From assembly GCF_901827155.1 (NCBI RefSeq), contig NZ_LR594659.1, positions 372,001-436,000 on the forward strand: 64,000 nucleotides of DNA. Reading direction: 5' to 3'. The translations under genes were made by a program, and so were the position numbers. This document shows positions 48,654-60,912 of this stretch, piece after piece. The notes below the pieces were generated by a model. The model did no database searches, was not told the origin of the DNA, and was given only the letters and a program-made list of their open reading frames with translations. Within the stretch, counting starts at the first letter, position 1. Every line of letters starts with the position of its first letter. This DNA comes from Variovorax sp. PBL-H6. GTDB lineage: Bacteria; Pseudomonadota; Gammaproteobacteria; Burkholderiales; Burkholderiaceae_C.

Positions 48654-49697
48654 ATGAGCAGCACTCTCAGCAATCGCCAGGTCCGCCTCGCCAAGCGCCC
48701 CGAAGGCGCGGCCACCCGCGACAACTGGCAGTTCACCACCGAGCCGGTCGGCGAACCGGCGGAGGGCGGCGTGCTCGTCAAGACCCTGTCGCTCTCGCTC
48801 GACCCCGCCATGCGCGGGTGGATGAACGAGGGCAAGAGCTACATCCCGCCGGTGGAGATCGGTGCCGTCATGCGTGCGGGCGGCGTCGGCCGGGTGATCG
48901 CATCGCGTCACCCGGCCTTCGCGGTCGGCGACACGGTGTACGGCACGCTGGGCGTGCAGGAATACATCCTGATCCCGCAGGAAGAGGTCAAGCGCAGCGG
49001 GCTCACCAAGGTCGACCTGCGCGCCGGCTCGATCACGCAGTGGCTCAACGTCCTGGGCATGCCGGGCATGACCGGCTACTTCGGCCTGATGGACATCGGC
49101 CAGCCGAAGCCTGGCGAAACGGTGGTTGTCTCGGGCGCCGCCGGCGCGGTCGGCCAGACGGTGGGCCAGCTCGCGAAGATCAAGGGCTGCCGCGCAGTCG
49201 GCATCGCCGGCGGGGCGGAGAAATGCGACTGGGTGGTCAAGGAGCTCGGCTTCGACGCCTGCATCGACTACAAGGCCGGCCCCTCGGCCGTGCGCGACGG
49301 CCTCAAGGCGCACTGCCCCAAGGGCATCGACATCTACTTCGACAACGTCGGCGGCGAGATTCTCGACGCCGCGCTGGCCCGACTGGCGCGCGGCGCGCGC
49401 ATCATCATCTGCGGCGCCATCAGCCAGTACAACAACGCCAACAGCGCTCCCGCGCAAGGCCCGAAGAACTACCTGAGCCTGCTGGTCAACCGGGCGCGCA
49501 TGCAGGGCATGGTGGTGTTCGACTATGTCGACCGCTACCACGTCGCCGTGGCCGAGTTGGCGACCTACCTGAAGGATGGCCGCATGAAGAGCCGCGAGGA
49601 CGTGGTCGAGGGCATCGACACCTTCCCCGAGGCGCTCACGCGGCTGTTCACGGGGCAGAACTTCGGCAAGCTGGTGCTGCAGGTGGCGAAGGACTGA
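48654..49697 (+). CDS. NADP-dependent MDR-family oxidoreductase (curcumin reductase-like)
   Basis: Zinc-free medium-chain reductase of the leukotriene B4 dehydrogenase/curcumin reductase type. The 347-residue protein has LSLDPAMRGWMNEGKSYIPPVEIG, a nucleotide-binding VVVSGAAGAVGQTVGQLAK around residue 155, and DIYFDNVGGEILD. AGGAGACA precedes the ATG. It ends 22 bases from the convergent exporter gene. Likely reduces activated double bonds; the physiological substrate is unknown. Confidence 0.92.
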   Translation: MSSTLSNRQVRLAKRPEGAATRDNWQFTTEPVGEPAEGGVLVKTLSLSLDPAMRGWMNEGKSYIPPVEIGAVMRAGGVGRVIASRHPAFAVGDTVYGTLGVQEYILIPQEEVKRSGLTKVDLRAGSITQWLNVLGMPGMTGYFGLMDIGQPKPGETVVVSGAAGAVGQTVGQLAKIKGCRAVGIAGGAEKCDWVVKELGFDACIDYKAGPSAVRDGLKAHCPKGIDIYFDNVGGEILDAALARLARGARIIICGAISQYNNANSAPAQGPKNYLSLLVNRARMQGMVVFDYVDRYHVAVAELATYLKDGRMKSREDVVEGIDTFPEALTRLFTGQNFGKLVLQVAKD

Positions 49698-49719
49698 TCG
49701 AAAGCGGGTGCCCGGCCCG

Positions 49720-50571
49720 TCAAGCCCGTACCCGTGATCCCATCACTGCTGCTGACAAGATCAGGAACGCCGCCAATGCAATGGTCCAGCTCAGCGGCCG
49801 CTGAGTAACTACCATCAGCAGCGCCGTCGAGGCGAGCGGCGTGATGTAGCTCAGGATTCCGATCTGCCGCGCGTCGCCGCGCTTGAGCGCCATGTCCCAG
49901 AGGAAGAAGGCCGCGCCCAATGGGCCCAGGCCGCACAACGAGACCAGCAGCCAGTCGGACGCCGTGAGCGACGCCTGCGGTTCCAGCAGCGCATGGCAGA
50001 CGAGCGCGAGCACGCCCGACACCAGGCCGAACAGTCCAATGGCCGCTGTCGGGAATCCGGCAACACGCTTCGTCCATAGCGAATAGCTGGCCCAGATGAA
50101 TGCCGAGCCCAGTGCTGGCAGGAAGCCCCAGTAGGTGGCATCGGTGGTCGCCGGCCCTGCGTTGCGCGCGCCGAGGATCGCGATCGCGGCGCCCGCGAAG
50201 CCGAGCAGGGCTGCCACCATATGCAGTGGGCGCAGCGACAGACCCGGCAGCAGCACCGGTGCCAGCACGACCATGAAGAGCGGCCAAAGATAGTTCACCA
50301 GGTTTGCCTCCACGGGTGGCGCGTGGCGCAGCGCGATGAAGAGCAGGAAGTGAAAGCCGAACAGGCCGTAGATTCCCAGCGCGAGCGTGCGCGGCGGCAC
50401 GGCCCAGGCCTTGCGGTTGCGCAGCACTGCCGGCCAGCTCATCACGCTGCCGATCATCAGCGCAAGCCCGGTCAGCAGGAAGGGCGGCAAGTGCGAGAGC
50501 GACGCGCCGAGTGAGGCGAGCGTCCCCCAGAGGGCGATGGCGGCGAGGGCGTACAACGTGGCGGCGGACAT
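49720..50571 (-). CDS. EamA family drug/metabolite exporter
   Basis: Ten-helix inner-membrane transporter of the DMT superfamily. The 283-residue product has two homologous halves of five membrane segments: the first with LYALAAIALWGTLASLGA and FIALRHAPPVEANLVNYLWP, the second with ALGSAFIWASYSLWTKR and FLWDMALKRGDARQIGILSYITPL. I chose the ATG at 50571, just before the first helix; an ATG at 50637 would add 22 soluble residues. It lies 90 bases downstream of a broken GntR-type regulator. Confidence 0.88.
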   Translation of the reverse strand: MSAATLYALAAIALWGTLASLGASLSHLPPFLLTGLALMIGSVMSWPAVLRNRKAWAVPPRTLALGIYGLFGFHFLLFIALRHAPPVEANLVNYLWPLFMVVLAPVLLPGLSLRPLHMVAALLGFAGAAIAILGARNAGPATTDATYWGFLPALGSAFIWASYSLWTKRVAGFPTAAIGLFGLVSGVLALVCHALLEPQASLTASDWLLVSLCGLGPLGAAFFLWDMALKRGDARQIGILSYITPLASTALLMVVTQRPLSWTIALAAFLILSAAVMGSRVRA

Positions 50572-50661
50572 GCGCCTGAGCTTAAAGCAGAGCTCGTCGT
50601 CAAACGAGAGCAATGGCGTGGTGTCGTCGAACTGCATGGATCGTGCCGCTCGTCCAACTGC

Positions 50662-50820
50662 TCAGCCGGCCGAGCGCTGCTGCCGCATGGTGAGCGAGAA
50701 GCGCGCCGACGGATGGAGGGTGACTGTCACGTCGATCGTCTCGCCCTCCGCGTCGAGGTAGCGGCGCACGACCTGCATGGGCTGGTCGACCCCAAGCCGA
50801 TGGCGGGCGTCGGCTAAAGC
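50662..50820 (-). pseudogene. C-terminal remnant of a GntR/UTRA-type transcriptional regulator
   Basis: The last ~50 codons of this frame, ending at a TGA at 50662, read like the end of a UTRA ligand-binding domain: LADARHRLGVDQ, then VVRRYLDAEGETIDVTVTLH and ARFSLTM. No DNA-binding domain or start exists upstream, because the frame runs straight into the 3' end of the SLC13-type permease gene, whose own stop is at 50814. The regulator is therefore truncated, probably by a deletion. Identification rests on pattern only. Confidence 0.6.
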
Positions 50821-51938
50821 CTGAGGAGCAGGGCCGATGCCGCGCATACCAGCAGAAACGGGATGCTGATGCGGTGGAATTCGCGCAAGCCGTGCTGCAC
50901 CTTCGCCAACCGCAGCGCGATCAGGTTGGCCAGCGAACCCAGCACGCAGCCGAATCCGCCAACGCTGACGCCGGCGGCGAGCGCGGGCAGGTCGTGCACG
51001 TAACGGTCCAGAAGGATCGTGGCCGGCACATTGCTGATGAACTGCGAGGCGGCGATGGCGGCCAGGTAGGCGCGCCAGCCCTCGCTGATCGGCCATTGCT
51101 GCAGCAGCGCGGCGACCGTCGGCAGCTCGGCCAGCTGGCGCAGATCGATGAACATCAGTGCAATGATCGCGAGCAGCACCCAGTCGATGCCCAGCAGCAC
51201 GCGCGGGCGCAGCAGCAGGAAGGTACCGAACACCAGCCCGAGACCGGCGAGCAGCCAACGCTGGTCGAGTGCGATGACGAAGACGATGAAGAGCAGCGCT
51301 GAAAGCGCCAGCAAGCGCGGCTGCACCGGCTCGGCATCGCTCGCCGGCTTGAGCTGGATTTCCACTCGCGGCGCCAGGAAACGTACCGCGGCGAAGAGCC
51401 AGAACAGCATCACGGCCACCGTGGGCGCCATCATGCCCATGAAGCCAAGAAAGCTCTCGCCGGAGCGGTGCCAGAGGTAGAGGTTCTGCGGATTGCCGAT
51501 CGGTGTGAGGGCCGAGCCTGCATTGACGGCCAACGCCTCCAGCACCACCAGCCGGGCCAGCGGCAGGTGGGCCTGCGCGGCCAGCACCCTTGTGAGCGGC
51601 ACCAGCAGGAACAGGCTGACGTCGTTCGTCACGAGCGCAGAGAGCCCGGCCGCGCTCGCGACGAGGAAGAAGACCAGGTGGCGCAGCTCGGTGGTCCGCG
51701 CGAGCATTCGCGCCGCCACGGACTGCAGCATGCCGCTGCGCTCGACGCCCTGCGTGATGGCGAGCAGGCCGGCCAGCGCGCCCAGCGTCTGCCAATCGAC
51801 CAAATTCAGATAGTCCAACGGACCGCGCGGCTGCACGACCGCAAAGCCCGCGGCTACCGCCAGCAGCACCCAGAGAAGCCCGTGGCCGCCGCCATGCTCG
51901 GCCGCGGGAGGCTCGGCTTCAGTGGGCGTCGCGCTCAC
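50814..51938 (-). CDS. SLC13/ArsB-type anion permease
   Basis: Ion-transporter superfamily permease. The 374-residue protein has about ten membrane segments and the family signatures SALVTNDVSLFLLVPLTRVL and NAGSALTPIGNPQNLYLW, repeated in the second half as SNVPATILLDRYVHDL and VGGFGCVLGSLANLIALR. Its start overlaps the end of the acyl-CoA synthetase gene by 20 bases. The substrate could be an organic or inorganic anion; coupling to a CoA ligase favours a carboxylate. The stop lies at the junction with a regulator fragment. Confidence 0.88.
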   Translation of the reverse strand: MSATPTEAEPPAAEHGGGHGLLWVLLAVAAGFAVVQPRGPLDYLNLVDWQTLGALAGLLAITQGVERSGMLQSVAARMLARTTELRHLVFFLVASAAGLSALVTNDVSLFLLVPLTRVLAAQAHLPLARLVVLEALAVNAGSALTPIGNPQNLYLWHRSGESFLGFMGMMAPTVAVMLFWLFAAVRFLAPRVEIQLKPASDAEPVQPRLLALSALLFIVFVIALDQRWLLAGLGLVFGTFLLLRPRVLLGIDWVLLAIIALMFIDLRQLAELPTVAALLQQWPISEGWRAYLAAIAASQFISNVPATILLDRYVHDLPALAAGVSVGGFGCVLGSLANLIALRLAKVQHGLREFHRISIPFLLVCAASALLLRL

Positions 51939-53463
51939 GAAGCTCGCGTTTCAGGACCTTTCCGATCGCGCTGCGCGGGAGTTCGTCGAGCAGGTGCAGG
52001 CGCGCGAGCCGTTGAGTCTTGCCAAGCTGGGCGTTGGCCCATTGCAGCAAGGTCGCGTCCGGGGTTTCGTCACCGGCACGGCGCACGACGAAGGCCACCG
52101 GCGTCTCGCCCCATTGCTCCGAGGGCACGCCGACCACCGCGGCTTCGGCCACCGCAGGATGGCCGCGCAGCACCGCCTCGAGATCGCTCGGGTAGATGTT
52201 GAACCCGCCGCTGATGATCATGTCCTTCTTTCGATCGAAAAGGATGAGGAAGCCGTCCTCGTCGAAGCGGCCGATGTCGCCGGTGCGGATGAAGCGCTTG
52301 CCCGCCGGATCGAACCACTCGGCTTCGCGCGTCTTCTCGGGCTGGCGGTGGTAGCCGACCATCATGCCGGCCGAGTGGCCCACCACCTCGCCCGCCTCGC
52401 CGCGCTCGACCTCGCGGCCGGATTCGTCGATCAGGCGGATGTCGCTGCCCTCGGCTGGCTGGCCGACGGTGTGCAGCTTGCCGGGGTGCAGATGCGCTTC
52501 CAGGATGCAGGTGCCGCCGCCCTCAGTCATGCCGTAGAACTCGACCAGGCCGCCAGGCCAGCGCTTGAGCACGTCGGCCTTGAGCGCCGCACCGAACGGC
52601 GCACTGGTGCTGAACTTGAAGCGGAAGCTGGAAAGATCGTACGTGTCGAATTGCGGATGCGCCATCAGTCGCTGGTACTGCACCGGCACCAGCATCGTGT
52701 GCGTCACGCGGTGCTGCTCGGCGAGCTTCAGGTAGCCGGCGGCATCGAACTTCGGCATCAGCACCACGCAGCCGCCGTGGGCCAGGGTCGGGAAGAAGAC
52801 CACGAGCGTGGTGTTGGAGTACAGCGGCGTCGACATCAGTGTCACGGTGTCCTGCCCGTAGCCGTACTTCGCGCCGCGCTGCACATGGGCCCAGCGCATG
52901 CCGTGGCCCTGCACGATGCCCTTGGGCTCGCCCGTGGTGCCGGAGGAATAGATGATGTTGAAGGGCCAGGAGGGCTGCGGCTTGACGGAGACAGGCTGCG
53001 ATCCGGCCGGTGCAAGCCATGCTTCGAAAGCCTGCCCGGCCTCGGAACCGTCGAGCGCAATGCGCGCGATGCCGTCCTGAGCCGCTGAGCCGATCACCTC
53101 AGCCGCCGCGGCATCGAGAAAGAGGATGCGCGCCTGCGCATCTTCGATCATCCTTGCAAGGCTGGCGGGCGTGGAGCCGGGCGCCAGCGGCGCTACCGCG
53201 ATGCCGGCCCGCAATGCGCCGAGGAACAAGGCTGCGTAATGCGTGCTCGACGAAGCGCAGATCGCAATGGCATCGCCGGGGCGCAGCCCGTCACGCTGCA
53301 GGGATGCCGCGATGCGGTCCATCAACGCATCCAGCGTGCCATAGTCCAGCGTGAGTTGGGCATCGACAAGCGCGGGCCGGGACGGTGCTTCCTGCGCATG
53401 CAGGCGGATCAGCTCGGCGATGACGCCGAACTCGCGTGCCATCGCGGCGTCGATTGCGCTCAT
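51919..53463 (-). CDS. AMP-dependent acyl-CoA synthetase/ligase
   Basis: Activates a carboxylic acid to its CoA thioester via an acyl-adenylate. The 514-residue protein has the P-loop YSSGTTGEPKGIVQGH, FYGMTEGGG, RTGDIGRFDEDGFLIL, RKKDMIISGGFNIYPSDLE and the catalytic Lys in RSAIGKVLKREL. It overlaps the permease gene, suggesting uptake and activation of the same acid. It follows lipA by 12 bases on the same strand, but lipA has its own operon upstream. The acid is not predictable from sequence. Confidence 0.93.
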   Translation of the reverse strand: MSAIDAAMAREFGVIAELIRLHAQEAPSRPALVDAQLTLDYGTLDALMDRIAASLQRDGLRPGDAIAICASSSTHYAALFLGALRAGIAVAPLAPGSTPASLARMIEDAQARILFLDAAAAEVIGSAAQDGIARIALDGSEAGQAFEAWLAPAGSQPVSVKPQPSWPFNIIYSSGTTGEPKGIVQGHGMRWAHVQRGAKYGYGQDTVTLMSTPLYSNTTLVVFFPTLAHGGCVVLMPKFDAAGYLKLAEQHRVTHTMLVPVQYQRLMAHPQFDTYDLSSFRFKFSTSAPFGAALKADVLKRWPGGLVEFYGMTEGGGTCILEAHLHPGKLHTVGQPAEGSDIRLIDESGREVERGEAGEVVGHSAGMMVGYHRQPEKTREAEWFDPAGKRFIRTGDIGRFDEDGFLILFDRKKDMIISGGFNIYPSDLEAVLRGHPAVAEAAVVGVPSEQWGETPVAFVVRRAGDETPDATLLQWANAQLGKTQRLARLHLLDELPRSAIGKVLKRELRERDAH

Positions 53464-53475
53464 CCGCGGCTTCCG

Positions 53476-54456
53476 TCAGACCCCGGCCGCGTGCGCCTGC
53501 TGGTCCGCGTGGTAGCTGCTGCGCACCATTGCGCCCACTGCGGCGTGGCTGAAGCCCATCTTGTAGGCCTCTTCCTCGAACATCTTGAAGGTGTCGGGAT
53601 GCACATAGCGGCGCACCGGCAGGTGGCTGCTGCTGGGCGCGAGGTACTGGCCGATGGTCAGCATGTCGATGTCATGTGCGCGCATGTCGCGCATGACCTG
53701 CAGGATCTCCTCGTCGCTTTCGCCCAGGCCCACCATGATGCCGCTCTTGGTCGGCACCGTCGGATGCAGCGCCTTGAACTTCTTCAGCAGGTTGAGGCTG
53801 AACTGGTAGTCGCTGCCCGGACGCGCTTCCTTGTAGAGGCGAGGCGCGGTCTCGAGGTTGTGGTTCATCACGTCCGGCGGCGCGGCCTTGAGGATCTCGA
53901 GCGCGCGGTCGTCGCGGCCGCGGAAGTCGGGCACCAGGATCTCGATCTGCGTCTGCGGCGAGAGCTCGCGAATGCTGCGGATGCAGTCCACGAAATGCTG
54001 GCTGCCGCCGTCTCGCAGGTCGTCGCGGTCCACGCTGGTGATCACCACGTACTTGAGGCGCAGCTTTGCGATGGTCTTGGCAAGGTTGAGCGGCTCGTCC
54101 TTGTCGAGCGGGTCGGGCCGGCCGTGGCCCACGTCACAGAAGGGGCACCGGCGGGTGCACTTGTCGCCCATGATCATGAAGGTGGCCGTGCCCTTGCCGA
54201 AGCATTCGCCGATGTTGGGGCAGGAGGCCTCCTCGCAGACCGTGTGCAGGTTGCTCTCGCGCAGGATCTGCTTGATCTCGTAGAAGCGCGTCGTCGGGCT
54301 GCCGGCCTTGACGCGGATCCACTCGGGCTTCTTGAGCACCTCGCCCTGCACCACCTTCACCGGAATGCGCGAGAGCTTGGCAGCCGCCTTCTGCTTGGCC
54401 AGCGGGTTGTAGGTGGCGGGGCCTTGGGCGTCGCGGACGACTTCGGGGGTGCTCAT
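53476..54456 (-). CDS. lipA: Lipoyl synthase
   Basis: Radical SAM enzyme that inserts two sulfurs into protein-bound octanoate. The 326-residue protein has the auxiliary-cluster cysteines [13 protein letters not shown] and the radical SAM motif CTRRCPFC. It is the last gene of dat-ybeD-lipB-lipA, 16 bases after the lipB stop. Confidence 0.97.
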   Translation of the reverse strand: MSTPEVVRDAQGPATYNPLAKQKAAAKLSRIPVKVVQGEVLKKPEWIRVKAGSPTTRFYEIKQILRESNLHTVCEEASCPNIGECFGKGTATFMIMGDKCTRRCPFCDVGHGRPDPLDKDEPLNLAKTIAKLRLKYVVITSVDRDDLRDGGSQHFVDCIRSIRELSPQTQIEILVPDFRGRDDRALEILKAAPPDVMNHNLETAPRLYKEARPGSDYQFSLNLLKKFKALHPTVPTKSGIMVGLGESDEEILQVMRDMRAHDIDMLTIGQYLAPSSSHLPVRRYVHPDTFKMFEEEAYKMGFSHAAVGAMVRSSYHADQQAHAAGV

Positions 54457-54472
54457 GGTGCGTGGGCGGGGC

Positions 54473-55150
54473 TCAGGGCGCGAGATAGATGGCCAGCTTG
54501 CTGGCCAGTACCTGCGCGGCTTCGTCCCAGGTTGTTTGAACGCCGATTGTAGAAAGGTCGACCGTTTTCAGGCCCGGGTAACCGCAAGGATTGATGCGGG
54601 AGAAGGGTTCGAGGTCCATCGCGACGTTGAGGGCGACGCCGTGGTAGGTGCGGTGGCGGGTGATCTTGATGCCGAGAGCGGCGATCTTGCCGAGGCCATG
54701 GAAGGGCATGGAGTCGCCGTCCGGTGAGGGCTGTAGCCGCGCATGCGAGAACGGATCGTCCAATCGAACATAGATGCCGGGCGCACCCGATACCCGGTGC
54801 CCGGTCACTCCGAAATGCGCCAGCGTGCGGATGACCGACTCCTCGATCCGATAGACGTATTCCTTGACGTAGTAGCCCGCGCGCTTGAGGTCGACCAGCG
54901 GATAGGCCACCACCTGCCCAGGCCCGTGGTAGGTCACCTGTCCGCCGCGGTCGGTCTGCACCACGGCGATCTGACCTGGATTCAGCACATGGTCGGCCTT
55001 GCCGGCGAGGCCTTGCGTATAGACCGGCGCATGCTCGCAGACCCACAGCCGGTCGCCCGATTCGGGCGTGCGTCCCTGGGTGAGGCGCTGCATCGCCGCG
55101 TAGGTGGATGCGTAGTCGACCTGGCCCAGCCAGTCGACCTCCAGCGTCAC
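54473..55150 (-). CDS. lipB: Octanoyltransferase
   Basis: Transfers octanoate from acyl carrier protein to lipoyl domains, the first step of endogenous lipoate synthesis. The 225-residue protein has [31 protein letters not shown] with the catalytic Lys, and [13 protein letters not shown] with the catalytic Cys. The GTG at 55150 overlaps the stop of the upstream DUF493 gene (GTGA); a long frame upstream of it is not part of the gene. Confidence 0.96.
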   Translation of the reverse strand: MTLEVDWLGQVDYASTYAAMQRLTQGRTPESGDRLWVCEHAPVYTQGLAGKADHVLNPGQIAVVQTDRGGQVTYHGPGQVVAYPLVDLKRAGYYVKEYVYRIEESVIRTLAHFGVTGHRVSGAPGIYVRLDDPFSHARLQPSPDGDSMPFHGLGKIAALGIKITRHRTYHGVALNVAMDLEPFSRINPCGYPGLKTVDLSTIGVQTTWDEAAQVLASKLAIYLAP

Positions 55151-55443
55151 AGCACCACCTTGACCATCGGATGCGCGGTCAGCGCGCGGTAGATGTCGTC
55201 CAATTGCTCGCGACTCGTGGCGGTCACCGTGATGGTCACGCCAAGGTAGTTGCCGGCCTTGCTGTTGCGCAGTTCGACGGTGGTCGCGTCGAAGACGGGG
55301 TCGAACTGCTCGGCGATCTGCGTGATCGCGTGCACGAAGCCGTCTGCCTTCGCCCCCATCACCTTGATCGGGAACTTGGACGGATACTCGATCAGCGATT
55401 CCTTGTGCGCTTCGTTCGGCGTGTCGGGAGGGGTGGTGGTCAT
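55147..55443 (-). CDS. DUF493 (YbeD-like) protein
   Basis: Small soluble protein of the YbeD family, whose function is unclear but which sits next to lipB in many proteobacteria. The 98-residue product has [11 protein letters not shown], the conserved opening, and [33 protein letters not shown]. It overlaps dat upstream and lipB downstream by four bases each, so the four genes form one coupled unit. Confidence 0.92.
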   Translation of the reverse strand: MTTTPPDTPNEAHKESLIEYPSKFPIKVMGAKADGFVHAITQIAEQFDPVFDATTVELRNSKAGNYLGVTITVTATSREQLDDIYRALTAHPMVKVVL

Positions 55444-56345
55444 GCTGTCGCTCCGTAGTCTTGTGCGCTGCGTTCCTTGGCGCGCCGATAACCGGCTTCG
55501 AGTGCCTGGAAGACCGGGCCCGGGTGCCCCGTCCCGATGGGCTGCCCGTCGAGTGTGACGACCGGCAAAACCTCCTTGCTGGCCGAGGACAGCAGCAGCT
55601 CGTCGGCGCCGAAGACCTCGTCGCGCGCGATGCGGCGCAGCGAGAAGGGGATGCCGGCATCGGCGCAGATGCGCTCGATCAGGCCGTAGCGAATGCCCGC
55701 GAGCACCAGCTCGTCCTTGGGCGGCCCGCTCACCGCGCCGTCCTTCACGACCCAGACGTTGCTCGACGAGGCTTCGCTGAGCCAATCGCCGCGGAACATG
55801 ATGGTCTCGGCCGCGCCGGCCTCCACGCTGATCTGGCGCGCCAGCACCGCGCCCAGCAGGCTCGTGCTCTTGATGTGCGCCTTCTGCCAGCGGAAGTCCT
55901 GCGCGCTGACACAGGGCACGCCCTTGGCGCGCACCGCATCGGGGACCGGCTTCATCGGGTTCAGCATCACGAACACGGTGGGTGCCAGCCCTTGGGGCAT
56001 CGCATGCTCGCGCGGCGCGACGCCACGCGTGAGCTGGATGTAGAGAGCTTGTACAGCCGAGCGCTGGTCGGCTGGGCTGGTCTCGATCAGGTGCGCCGCG
56101 ATCGCGTGCCATCCTTCGTGCGAGAGCGGGTTGGCGATGCGCAGCTCGGCCAGCGAGCGGTCCAGCCGTGCCATGTGCTCTTCGAAGCAGAAGGGAACGC
56201 CACCGTAGATCGGTACCACTTCGTAGACACCGTCGCCGAAGATGAAGCCGCGGTCGAGCACGCTGATCTTCGCGTCCCGCAGCGGCGTGTAGGCACCATC
56301 GAGATAGCAAAGAGAATCGGGGAGGGCTTCGGCGATCGGGTGCAT
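55440..56345 (-). CDS. D-amino acid aminotransferase (class IV)
   Basis: PLP enzyme that interconverts D-alanine/D-glutamate and their keto acids. The 301-residue protein has [16 protein letters not shown], the PLP Lys in [16 protein letters not shown], and [11 protein letters not shown] and [14 protein letters not shown], all class IV features. It heads the minus-strand lipoate operon and diverges from atpI. A branched-chain specificity cannot be excluded, but the operon position favours the D-amino acid enzyme. Confidence 0.92.
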   Translation of the reverse strand: MHPIAEALPDSLCYLDGAYTPLRDAKISVLDRGFIFGDGVYEVVPIYGGVPFCFEEHMARLDRSLAELRIANPLSHEGWHAIAAHLIETSPADQRSAVQALYIQLTRGVAPREHAMPQGLAPTVFVMLNPMKPVPDAVRAKGVPCVSAQDFRWQKAHIKSTSLLGAVLARQISVEAGAAETIMFRGDWLSEASSSNVWVVKDGAVSGPPKDELVLAGIRYGLIERICADAGIPFSLRRIARDEVFGADELLLSSASKEVLPVVTLDGQPIGTGHPGPVFQALEAGYRRAKERSAQDYGATA

Positions 56346-56461
56346 ATGGAATTATGGTGGGGGCGGCGCCGTGCTTTCCAATGCAGACCCAGGCGCCCGC
56401 GCGGGAGCAAGGGTGTTGCCAAACCTGACGGGAAGCTGGCGAAGGGACGTGGGTTTCTACT

Positions 56462-56467
56462 TATAAT
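56462..56467 (+). promoter_or_regulatory. Consensus -10 element of the atp operon
   Basis: A perfect TATAAT lies 48 bases before the atpI ATG. No convincing -35 box is found 16-18 bases upstream (GCGAAG), so the element is proposed on the -10 alone. Confidence 0.45.
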
Positions 56468-56514
56468 CAGTGGCTTTGTAGAAATTCTGGGTCGTCATCC
56501 GGGCTTCATTCGAA

Positions 56515-57006
56515 ATGAAAACAATCGCCCGCGGTGTAGATGTCCGTGAGGACGGGCAGGACCCGGATGCCAACTTCAAGCCGCTGACTGCCGAGGAGGC
56601 CCAGCGGTTGCGCGAGCGAAAGCCGCTGATCTCGCCGTGGCGCGTGATCATGGTTCAGGTCGTGGCGGGGCTTCTGGTGGCGTTGGCCGCCTGGGGCTTG
56701 TCGGGGAGGCAGAATTTGGGGTGGTCCGCCGGATACGGCGCACTTGCGGTGGTGATCCCTTCCGCGGTGTTCGCAAGAGGACTGACCGGGAGGTTTTCTT
56801 CGCTGAATGCGGGCACTGCGGTGCTCGGGTTCTTCTTGTGGGAAATGGTCAAGCTGGTCTTGTCGGTGGCGATGCTGCTCGCCGCGCCAAGACTGGTGGT
56901 GGCGCTGAGTTGGCCGGCGATGCTGGTGGGCTTGGTGGTGACAATGAAGGCGGCGTGGGTGGCGGTGATGCTGGCGCCCAAACGCCCGAAATTTAAAGAC
57001 GAGTAA
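56515..57006 (+). CDS. atpI: ATP synthase subunit I (AtpI)
   Basis: Non-essential membrane protein thought to help assemble the c-ring. The 163-residue product has four membrane segments after a soluble 40-residue lead (RLRERKPLISPWRVIMVQVVAG) and the final KAAWVAVMLAPKRPKFKDE. First gene of atpIBEFHAGDC, three bases before atpB. Confidence 0.9.
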   Translation: MKTIARGVDVREDGQDPDANFKPLTAEEAQRLRERKPLISPWRVIMVQVVAGLLVALAAWGLSGRQNLGWSAGYGALAVVIPSAVFARGLTGRFSSLNAGTAVLGFFLWEMVKLVLSVAMLLAAPRLVVALSWPAMLVGLVVTMKAAWVAVMLAPKRPKFKDE

Positions 57007-57009
57007 CGG

Positions 57010-58202
<1,193 letters not shown>

Positions 58203-58289
58203 TAGAACCCAGGCTTCTCGTCGAAACCGCGCGTGCTTCCTTTTCATGAAGAACGGCGCTGGATTTCAATCTCAAAGAGAGGGTGAAAA

Positions 58290-58760
58290 GTGAGCATTAC
58301 CGGTACCCTGATCGTCCAGATGATCGTGTTCCTGATCCTGGTCGGGTTCACGATGAAGTTCGTGTGGCCGCCGATCGCCAAGGCGCTGGACGAGCGTGCC
58401 CAGAAGATCGCGGACGGCCTGGCTGCGGCCGACAAGGCCAAGGTCGCGCTGTCCGAGGCGGACAAGCGGGTGGAAGTCGAGTTGGGCAAGGCGCGCAATG
58501 AGTCCGCGCAACGCTTGGCCGATGCCGAACGTCGAGCGCAGGCCATCGTTGAAGAGGCCAAGGCCCGCGCCACGGAAGAAGGCAACAAGATCGTGGCGGC
58601 TGCCCGCGCCGAAGCCGAGCAACAGGCCGTGAAGGCGCGCGAGACGCTGCGCGAGCAGGTGGCCGTGCTGGCCGTCAAGGGCGCCGAGCAGATCCTGCGC
58701 AAGGAAGTGAATCCGGCCGTGCACGCCGATCTGCTTTCGCGTCTGCAGACCGAACTCTGA
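58290..58760 (+). CDS. atpF: ATP synthase subunit b
   Basis: Peripheral stalk subunit. The 156-residue protein has one N-terminal membrane helix ([21 protein letters not shown]) and a long charged helix that dimerises ([20 protein letters not shown]). It starts with GTG at 58290 in the context GAGAGGGTGAAAAGTGAGC, 87 bases after atpE. Confidence 0.95.
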   Translation: MSITGTLIVQMIVFLILVGFTMKFVWPPIAKALDERAQKIADGLAAADKAKVALSEADKRVEVELGKARNESAQRLADAERRAQAIVEEAKARATEEGNKIVAAARAEAEQQAVKARETLREQVAVLAVKGAEQILRKEVNPAVHADLLSRLQTEL

Positions 58761-58770
58761 AACGGACGCC

Positions 58771-59301
58771 ATGGCTGAACTCGCCACCATTGCACGCCCC
58801 TACGCCGAAGCGCTGTTCAAGGCATCTTCTTCGGACCTCGCCGGCACCGGCGCATGGCTCGACAGGGTGGCGGCCATCGCCGCCAATCCCGAGCTGCAGC
58901 AGTTCGCCGACAACCCCAAGGCCACGCCCGAGCAGGTACTGGATGTGATTGTCAGTGCTAACGGTGCCGCGCTGCCTCCCGCTGCCAACAACTTCATGAT
59001 GGCTCTGCTCGAGAACGGCCGCTTCACGGCACTGCAGGAGATCGCCAGGCAATTCCGGGCGCTGGCGAATGCACAGAGCGGCTCGTCCGATGCGGTGGTG
59101 TACAGCGCCTTCCCGATCGAAGCTGGCGCCCTCAATGGCGTGGCCGCTGCGCTCGAGAAACGCTTCGGCCGCAAGCTGCAGATCGCCGTCGAGCAAGACC
59201 CGTCCCTGATCGGCGGTATCCGCGTGGTGGTGGGTGACGAGGTGCTCGACACCTCCGTCAAGGCGCGCCTCGAACAAATGAAAGTTGCGCTGGCAGCCTG
59301 A
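58771..59301 (+). CDS. atpH: ATP synthase subunit delta
   Basis: Connects the peripheral stalk to the top of F1. The 176-residue protein begins [17 protein letters not shown] and ends with the conserved [31 protein letters not shown]. It lies ten bases after atpF. Confidence 0.96.
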   Translation: MAELATIARPYAEALFKASSSDLAGTGAWLDRVAAIAANPELQQFADNPKATPEQVLDVIVSANGAALPPAANNFMMALLENGRFTALQEIARQFRALANAQSGSSDAVVYSAFPIEAGALNGVAAALEKRFGRKLQIAVEQDPSLIGGIRVVVGDEVLDTSVKARLEQMKVALAA

Positions 59302-59337
59302 GGCCGCCAGCCCCCTCAACGAAAGAAGGAAAGAGTC

Positions 59338-60891
<1,554 letters not shown>

Positions 60892-60912
60892 CCGACCCAA
60901 GGAGTAGTCTCA

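Noticed and set aside
47237..48835. 532-codon minus-strand frame opposite the sensor kinase
   Set aside because: Antisense shadow, Arg/Ala-rich without domains.
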